A DNA stretch of 64,000 nt from Diplonema papillatum (lineage: Eukaryota; Euglenozoa; Diplonemea; Diplonemida; Diplonemidae). The stretch spans positions 1-64,000 of the forward strand of contig JAPJBO010000418.1 of NCBI GenBank assembly GCA_030068145.1, read 5' to 3'. The notes under the pieces are model-generated. The model had not been told where the DNA came from. It saw only the letters and a list, made by a program, of their open reading frames with translations, and did no database searches. Each line of letters starts with the position of its first letter. Position 1 is the first letter of the stretch. Positions 57,748 through 64,000 of the stretch are shown here, one piece after another. Position numbers and translations under genes: made by a program.

Positions 57748-60560
57748 GTGATTCATCCACGCGTCCCCCCCCCCCCCGCACTTACAAAGATTCCCCTCTC
57801 CCCCCCGGCGACCGATGAATTGGTTCTGGGTTTCAGGACAGAAGTCGCCAGACACACGGAACAAATTCTGGCCTCCGACGTGTTTTTCGTCGGCCGCGGG
57901 TTTAAAAGCCGACCTATGCAACTTCGCGCCGGTAGAGAAAGCCATTTCAAGGACACCGCCGCCTTCATGTGGGCTCGTCTGACAGTGGGGGAAGAGGGGT
58001 TGTTGGGGCTCTAGCTATAGTAGCAACTAAAGCACGGCTTTCTTATTTATACGTAGTACTGTTGTACTAAAGGGAACATTTTCGGCAGTGGCTACTGAAA
58101 CGAAGATAACTAAAAAGGTGGCTTGCACAGGAAAACCAGTCCAGAGTGAGAGCGAAGTTTATATCCTGCACAGTGCACACACGAAGAACAGGAATCTCGT
58201 TCTCGTCATTTGTATCAGGGATTGGATTGCCAGTTGGTCCGTTTATCAATACTAACTAATTCCGTACCTCCGAAAATGTTCCGAAACATCTGTTTTAAAA
58301 GAATAAATCAAATCCTACGCGTTTCTTCTTTGTGTTAGCATCAGCACACCAAAATCAGGGCCGCGTTGTTGTAGCGTAATGTGTTGGAGCCAACTTCCAT
58401 GGGTTTCATACACACACACACACACACAGACCTCCGATAAACAAAAAGTAAACGAACGACTGCAAAAAAAGGTTTTCACCGATGCTCTCTGTCTCCGCGT
58501 GTATCAACCACCCTTAACAAAAACGCGTTGCGAGTAAACGAAAAAGGAAATCCAACTGCCGAGAGTCTCCCTGGAGACTTTAAAAAAAAAAACTCCCGAA
58601 GTTTCAAGTGGACTTTCACACTTGCCCACGAGCGAGATAAAGCGCCGCCCAGACGTTTCGGTATTTCCGGTGGCCGGATCTCTTTCTTGTGGGATACACG
58701 CTTTCATCACCGAGATGAAGCGTGTGGGGGGAGTGGGGGGAGGGCGAAATAGTAGAAGAAAATAACGAACCAACATCGCAACAACAGGTCAAACCGAAAG
58801 AGCTTTGGGGTGGGGGGGAAGGGGATGTGAAGTCGAAAAGCGAATGACGATGACGTTGATCGTCGGTATCACGAAAGGGGGAAAAAGATTTTCACTCTCA
58901 AAACGAACAACCCTAATACTCTAAAACATCAATCAAACGAACGCCGTCACAGGCAGCTGGCTGAGCGACTAACGCCGGAACCGCAAAAAAAAAAGAGAGC
59001 GAGAAGGAGCTATGGTAGAAACCTCTACCGTGAACAAATCATGGCACTTGCTGTCGTTGGGAGGGGTGGGAGAAAAGAGGCAGAACACACAAACGACGGC
59101 TCAAGGAGGGCCTACCCGAAACCACGAAGACCGTGCACTTCGTGGGATCACCAACCTCTAAGAACACGCTGCGTATAAAGGGATATCCTTACCGCCGCAA
59201 GTCACCTGGTGACTCTAAAACCCCGGTGTGTTTCAAGCGGCCCGTCACTCTGAAAAGATAACAATCCCCCCCCTACCATGCCGTGGTAACGAAAGACGAC
59301 AACGAAAGAAAGAAGAAACAGTCGATAAGAAAGAAATGAACCCAAAACTCTGCATTTCCGCGGAAGAAGACTTGATGCTAGCATCAAACGTGCATGTGAG
59401 GCAAGATTCTGCCTGAACACGAAAAATAAGATTTCTCCCCGAAGTTCCAAGCAAACGCCGCAAAACCCGGTGTGCGGAACCTACCTTGTAGGGATCAATT
59501 CATCCCCAGGATGCGGCTCGTCGGAACAGTTTGTCTCTCATCATTGCCCGCGCTTACGGAAACGCAAGATCCAGTTAGTGAAAGGGAACCGATTCTCAAT
59601 TTTCGAACCCGCACAACACCCGAACCCGAAGAAGGAACCGAAAACCTCTGGTGGTGAGGGTGGCGAGGAAAGAGTACGAACGCAGAACTCTTCCTCTCAC
59701 GCGGTTCCTGTCCCCTAAACTGCGCGAAATTGCCGGCCGCTGTTTGCCACACGCTGCACTCGCAACGCGAGGAACGGCCGGTGTGCGCCCGTCCGTCTGG
59801 AAGCAGCCTGGAAGACGCGCCGAAGAGGCCGAGAAGGAAGGCATCGAAAGTACCGAACCCGAGGGCCCGCCTTGCCTGGCTTTCTTTTTGGCCTTACGGC
59901 CGGCCCCACTTCATGTGGCGCCAGCCAAACGCGCGAAAGATCTGTCTACGGTCGGCTGGTTCTACGTGAAGTGTAGTACTTTCGTCTTTTCGGCTTGCGC
60001 TCTGTATTGCTCGTGTTGCATCGCGAGAGGATGGTCGCTTGAGAACCCGGGGATACTAAGTCTCCTGAAGACCATCTTATGTAGCAAGGTGTATACGTAT
60101 GCATGTGCAATTACTGCTGCTGGCATATTCGCCATTGTTAGAGATTTTCAGCTCATCCCGATCGCCGACATCGCTTGTCTTCGCATCGAACGCGTCAGCT
60201 AGACTTTTGGCGGACAATAAATGTCCAGGCATGGGGACAGCCTGGAACATTGCTTGGCCCTTGACCCGCGCCTACGGTGAGGGTTTTCGGGTTTTTTTCT
60301 GGTGGCCTTACCAGCCTCACTACTATGGGGGGGTCCGGGGGGCTTCGCCCCCCGGCGAACGGTACGGTACACGAGTTTGCTCGAAATGAGGGGTCCGGGG
60401 GCCATGCCACTCGGCGACCCAGGTTCCAGCGGTGAAAATAGCCCTCACTCCCTTCCCATCGGTGGCAATTGTACAGTCAAATTTGACATGTCACGCTCGT
60501 GTCACGCTACTTTAGACTCGAATTCGACAATTGGGGAGGGTCTCGGACCTTATTTCTTAT
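57748..60560. other. Gene-free DNA with dispersed blocks
   Basis: No gene is recognised, although an unsupported 183-codon frame starts near 59651. A (CA)n run lies at 58409-58429. TTTCAAG-type blocks lie near 58575 and 59220. The GATGCTAGCATC palindrome block lies at 59365-59430. The hairpin CCGGGGGGC-TTC-GCCCCCCGG lies at 60337-60357. Confidence 0.5.
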
Positions 60561-60592
60561 GGTTTGCCGTGCCGCCATATGTCCGCCACCGG

Positions 60593-60875
60593 CAGGGCTT
60601 ACGCTCCACGTGTGGAACGTGTGGATTTCCACACGTTAATTCTTTTTGGATTTTGTTCCCCCACGTGTGGATCCACAGGTACCACATGTGGATTTTGATT
60701 TATTGGTCCACATACAGGGGAGTCTAGGCCCACAGGTGTCGGCAAGTCCAGCAGCGACGCTATTTTTCTTGCCGTCGCACATAAGGGGAAAGGTTTTTTT
60801 TACCCTCGAACCTTAAGCGCCCACACGTGGACCACACGTATTTTCTCTGAGACCGAAAACGGAGCGTAAGCCCTG
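60593..60875. mobile_element. hAT-type MITE 2 with 8-bp target duplication
   Basis: This 283-bp element has perfect 15-bp inverted ends, CAGGGCTTACGCTCC at 60593-60607 and its complement at 60861-60875. GCCACCGG flanks it on both sides (60585-60592 and 60876-60883). The interior is dense in CACGTG and CCACACGTG motifs in both orientations and has no coding capacity. The size and duplication length match the element at 4905-5189, but the terminal sequence differs after CAG. Confidence 0.9.
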
Positions 60876-60883
60876 GCCACCGG

Positions 60884-61329
60884 GATAAAAAGGGGGCGAG
60901 GGGCGTCGGCCACAGTAGCCTATAGGACAAAGCCATGGTTTGCCATGCCGTCATTTGTCCGTCAGAAAATAGAAAGGTGGGGGAGGGGGGCGGTTCTCCG
61001 CTATGTCGGCAAGTGGCCGCCAAAGTCTAACTGACACGTTCCCCATAACTTTGGCACTTGGTGCGTGCTGTTGCGGGAAACCATCCCGAATGGCTTGTTC
61101 CCAGCACCCCGCGAAGAACAAGAACTTTCGCCACCGTAGGCCTCCGGAGCAGTGTGTGAGGGTTGGCCGGTGCCGTGGCTCAGCCCCGGAGAACCCTGGC
61201 AGCCCCAAGGGGCCGAGGCTCTCTGGGGCTGCGAATGGATCTCTCTACTGACACGGTACGATCGAAGAGGTAGTCATCCAGTGGCTAATGCAGGCCATCT
61301 GCTACAGATATTCTGCATTCTAACTACGT
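60884..61329. other. Gene-free spacer
   Basis: GGTTTGCCATGCCGTCATTT at 60937 repeats the sequence left of the MITE (60561), so the MITE landed in a short duplicated segment. A CGTACCGTGTC-type block near 61252 is shared in reverse with 50480. Confidence 0.45.
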
Positions 61330-61610
61330 GGGTGGGGAGAAGCCTTGGGACTGCTAAGGCGTGACAACAGCCCCTGTCTCTCCCAGGGAGCCACCCCGAA
61401 TCTAGCGTGGCCCACCTGACGGTGGAGGCCCACACCCTTTGATTTGTTTTATGTGTTCTCTCCCTCTCTCTTGGGAAAGGTCAGCGCGGTAGCGGTGACC
61501 GCGAACACATACAGGTGGGACTGCTAAGGCGTGACTAACCCCGTCTCTCTACAGGTGGGTGGTGAGAACGGCGTGACTAACCCCGTCTCTCTCTCACAGA
61601 TAGGTCGGCG
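61330..61610 (-). repeat. Dispersed repeat family F, inverted copy
   Basis: The reverse complement of the gene 2 intron 1 repeat, with GGGACTGCTAAGGCGTGAC twice and AAGGTCAGCGCGGTAGCGG between. It also carries the CCACCTGACGGTGGAGGCCC block seen at about 32637-32665. Confidence 0.8.
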
Positions 61611-61810
61611 CTGATCGTTTTTAGTTGTCAATGCAAAACCCCGGAAAGTTCTTTCTTGAAAGCACGCAAATGCTGCAGGGAATAGTTGACTAGGCCTCTT
61701 GACTCCGCGCTGCTCACGATTGCGGGTGCCGGAAAGTTTGCACGCGTACCCTAAACCAGGCTGTCCCTCCCTTTCGCGAAGAAGAACATTTGAAGCGCCC
61801 CTCTTTTTTT

Positions 61811-62043
61811 ACATTGCGGCGCCTTGGAAGGAAATGCTCGACGATGCTGCCCGAAGAAGGGATCCCAAGTGCTGTACCTACCGAACCACGTGTTGAACGG
61901 ACTACCACACAAACACAACATGTCAAAGTCCTGAGTGAGAAAACAACACACGGTGGTGTAAGCGAAGAACAAATCAAGTTGTGTTTGTACTGTAGTTGCC
62001 TCTATATTTCCCCTTCCATTCGGAGTCGAAGCAGCTACGTCTA
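61811..62043 (-). mobile_element. SINE-like element family B, copy 4
   Basis: A near full-length copy preceded by seven T residues. It ends in GAAGCAGCTACGTCTAAT, as in the copy at 22641-22918. Confidence 0.88.
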
Positions 62044-62075
62044 ATATTTTTGCTGTGAGTCCAGTCAAGAGCCCT

Positions 62076-62140
62076 CAACTATTCTTCTTCGGAACATACG
62101 CCTGCAGCGTTGTAGGAAATAATCGAGGAGGCTGCCCGCA
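62076..62140 (-). mobile_element. Fragment sharing only the family A/B tail
   Basis: CGTTGTAGGAAATAATCGAG, then GAGGCTGCC, match the tail block of family A. The adjoining sequence (CAGCACAAACGACGATACC) fits neither family A nor B, so a third family may exist. Confidence 0.5.
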
Positions 62141-62969
62141 GCACAAACGACGATACCACCGGAAAAGCTGATCACCGGTCCTTGCGCAGGTCCACACAGC
62201 TCCTCGTACGCCGTTCTGCTGTTCCCGCAAAGGAACAGAGGGAGTTCCGGGAAGAAAGAAGAAAAAGTACTCGCCATCTGAAGAAAGGAAGAATCGCAAA
62301 ATACTCTCTCCTCCTAAAATGTCAACCGGAGACTTTGAAAACACCTTGTCCGCAAACAAGGCCCCGACGATGTTCCCTAGGTCAGCATACCCAACATTCT
62401 ACCTCAAAGAGAATGGTCAAGCCAAAAGAGAAGACAGCTATGCAAGCACTGAAAGTAAACCCACCCCCTTCCTTGTTTCCACTTTCGCGTTCTTTTCTGT
62501 TGATCTTCAAAGAAGAGTTGATGCTAGCATCAAACATGCTTGAGAGGCATTGTTTTGTCTAAACATTCGACTCGGGGATTCCCCCCCCCGCCGAAAAAAA
62601 AAGACATGAAAAGAAGCTGAGAACAATAAAAGTTGTCGACAAAGAAACGAGCATTTCCTTGAAAAAGACTGCATGAGACGCAGGGTTGGTTCTGCCTTTA
62701 CAGAAAAGATCGCGTGACAGAGCACTTGAGACTCATCGACATCCATCCCCGCTCCCCATCCACCCCCAGCACAGCCTAGCGACACCCTACAACCACAAAT
62801 TTACGCATATCTCGATCACAGGATGCAGAGATGAGTGTCTCAGCTAGGGGCTGTTTCACGACCGAGATGCCCCGCCGGGGGCAGTTTTTGTTTAGTTAGG
62901 CTAGCTTTAGCTTTAGCATTACTATTAGTAACCGGTTGACGTAAAAGTTGACCTCTATTTTTTTTTTTT
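62141..62969. other. Gene-free DNA with palindrome block
   Basis: TGATGCTAGCATCA and neighbours (62518-62560) repeat the 59365 block. No gene is recognised. Confidence 0.5.
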
Positions 62970-63130
62970 GAATCAGCACTTGCTTTGTAGAACTCCAGCA
63001 GGCCGCCGAAAATCTCAAATGTGCTGGCCCAGGTAAATCTGGGTTTAGTGCCAGGCGTAGGCATTCAACAGTCCCACTTTGTATCGGTTTTTTCCCCCGT
63101 CGAATTAAGCACCGAGCGACCCCTCGAGTA
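62970..63130 (-). mobile_element. SINE-like family A, diverged copy 7
   Basis: Preceded by a T-run. It keeps GCACTTGCTTTGTAG, AGGTAAATCTGGGTTTAGTG and CCCTCGAGTACTTTT but has lost ~50 bp. Confidence 0.8.
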
Positions 63131-63143
63131 CTTTTGGCAGATT

Positions 63144-63145
<2 letters not shown>

Positions 63146-63180
<35 letters not shown>
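63146..63180. repeat. (GT)n microsatellite
   Basis: About 17 GT units, the only long run with GT on the plus strand. Confidence 0.95.
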
Positions 63181-63182
<2 letters not shown>

Positions 63183-64000
63183 ATAACATTCTCCGGTACC
63201 AAGACATCTCCAAAACCTGGCGACGCTAATATTCCCGGTGTTCAAGCCGACTCTCACTGCAACTTTAACGCTAAAAAAAGAGTCGCAAACCCAATTTCTT
63301 TTAGCCACATGCAATGTGTGAGCAAACTGAACAGCCCGAGTAAGGACCTTCTGATCATGATCATTTGCCAATTGCCACCCTGAAACCCTATCCAGGACTT
63401 GGGTTCAGGGCAGCGCGGTCAACGAAAACTCTACTTTCCCTCCTTGTTTCTCCTACTCTCCCGGTGTAGTAGGCTGTGGAACACGTCGAATCTTCGAGTT
63501 TCCGTATAATTACATATACTCGAGAGCATCAAGGGCCAGATTGAAGCAACGCGACGTGACCCCGCCTGACATCCACCTGAAGGAACAACCCGCACGCAAA
63601 CCATTCTTTGCGGAACGAGGACTGTCTCAGCTTGAAGGGCTGATCTGCGAGTCTTCGTTCACAGTCTGCGCACAAGCAGAACCTGGTTGTGCATTTGGCT
63701 GGGCGAAAGCAACTGACCCCTTTTTCTGTCTCTTCTCAGAGTTTTTGATTGGTAAATATGCGAACGACTAATCCCAGATACACCGTCCTGTATTGCACAA
63801 GGGCATTCTTTCCGAAGAGAACCACCAACCCGTGAAGCAAGTTCAGAACTTAGAACGGCCTGCCCCCGCCCCGCCCCATCTGCCAACCCAGATACCCCAC
63901 CGTGCCTTTCGGTACAGTACACGGGTCAATGAATCCCCTCTGACGATTCGTTTCTTTTTTCGCAGTTATCGCCAGCTTTTGTGCCGCGCACGGATGATAA
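63181..64000. other. Terminal stretch without a recognised gene
   Basis: A ~115-bp repeat at 63302-63418 matches the gene 2 intron 2 repeat at 33508-33624. A 76-codon frame near 63541 is unsupported. Nothing else is evident. Confidence 0.5.

Noticed and set aside
56602-57945. 447-codon minus-strand frame
   Set aside because: Shadow of the 388-codon plus-strand frame. Repetitive Gly/Arg composition.
60337-60357. Rho-independent-type terminator hairpin
   Set aside because: A bacterial feature is not expected here. The GC-rich hairpin lacks a T-run and looks like repeat sequence.

Overview
The window is nuclear DNA from a protist with a repeat-rich genome. Gene 2 is split by GT-AG introns, most of the 64 kb is non-coding, and there are long (CA)n tracts, many families of short interspersed elements and two very large tandem arrays. 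The best taxonomic clue is a ~0.5-kb 3' end of an 18S rRNA gene at 15937-16435. Its last bases (GAGGAAGCAAAAGTCGTAAC, then GCTGTAGGTGAACCTGCAGC) look to me more like Euglenozoa (kinetoplastids/diplonemids) than like stramenopiles, dinoflagellates or plants. I read this by eye, without an alignment, so the placement is tentative.

Layout. Positions 1-3639 hold a Cys/His-rich open frame, a (CA)n tract and the last exon of a Patched/NPC1-type membrane protein (gene 1). Positions 3.6-14.8 kb are gene-poor and carry two families of SINE-like elements, a hAT-type MITE with a perfect 8-bp target duplication, a MITE with a 10-bp target duplication, and microsatellites. Positions 14.8-20.76 kb are a 61/63-bp satellite interrupted by the 18S fragment. 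Positions 23.35-31.61 kb are a near-perfect 22-bp minisatellite of about 375 copies, expanded inside a dispersed element. Gene 2, a five-exon paralogue of gene 1, runs from 32.2 to 38.6 kb with repeats in its introns. A 5'-truncated LINE with an intact reverse transcriptase-RNase H frame follows at 38.69-40.62 kb. Positions 40.6-56.5 kb are again repeats: SINE-like copies, a tRNA-derived SINE, foldback elements, short tandem arrays and a ~320-bp (CA)n tract. Positions 56581-57747 carry a 388-codon frame with a duplicated C-terminal module. Positions 57.7-64 kb hold no recognisable gene but contain a second hAT-type MITE and more SINE copies.

The two Patched-like genes form a same-strand duplicate pair about 35 kb apart. 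Their first two thirds have diverged strongly, while roughly the last 0.6 kb of coding sequence is nearly identical at silent sites too, which points to gene conversion. The remaining elements appear to be non-autonomous repeats, and two SINE-like families share one A-rich tail, suggesting a common LINE partner. I see no bacterial operon, CRISPR array, or viral or LTR element that I can name.
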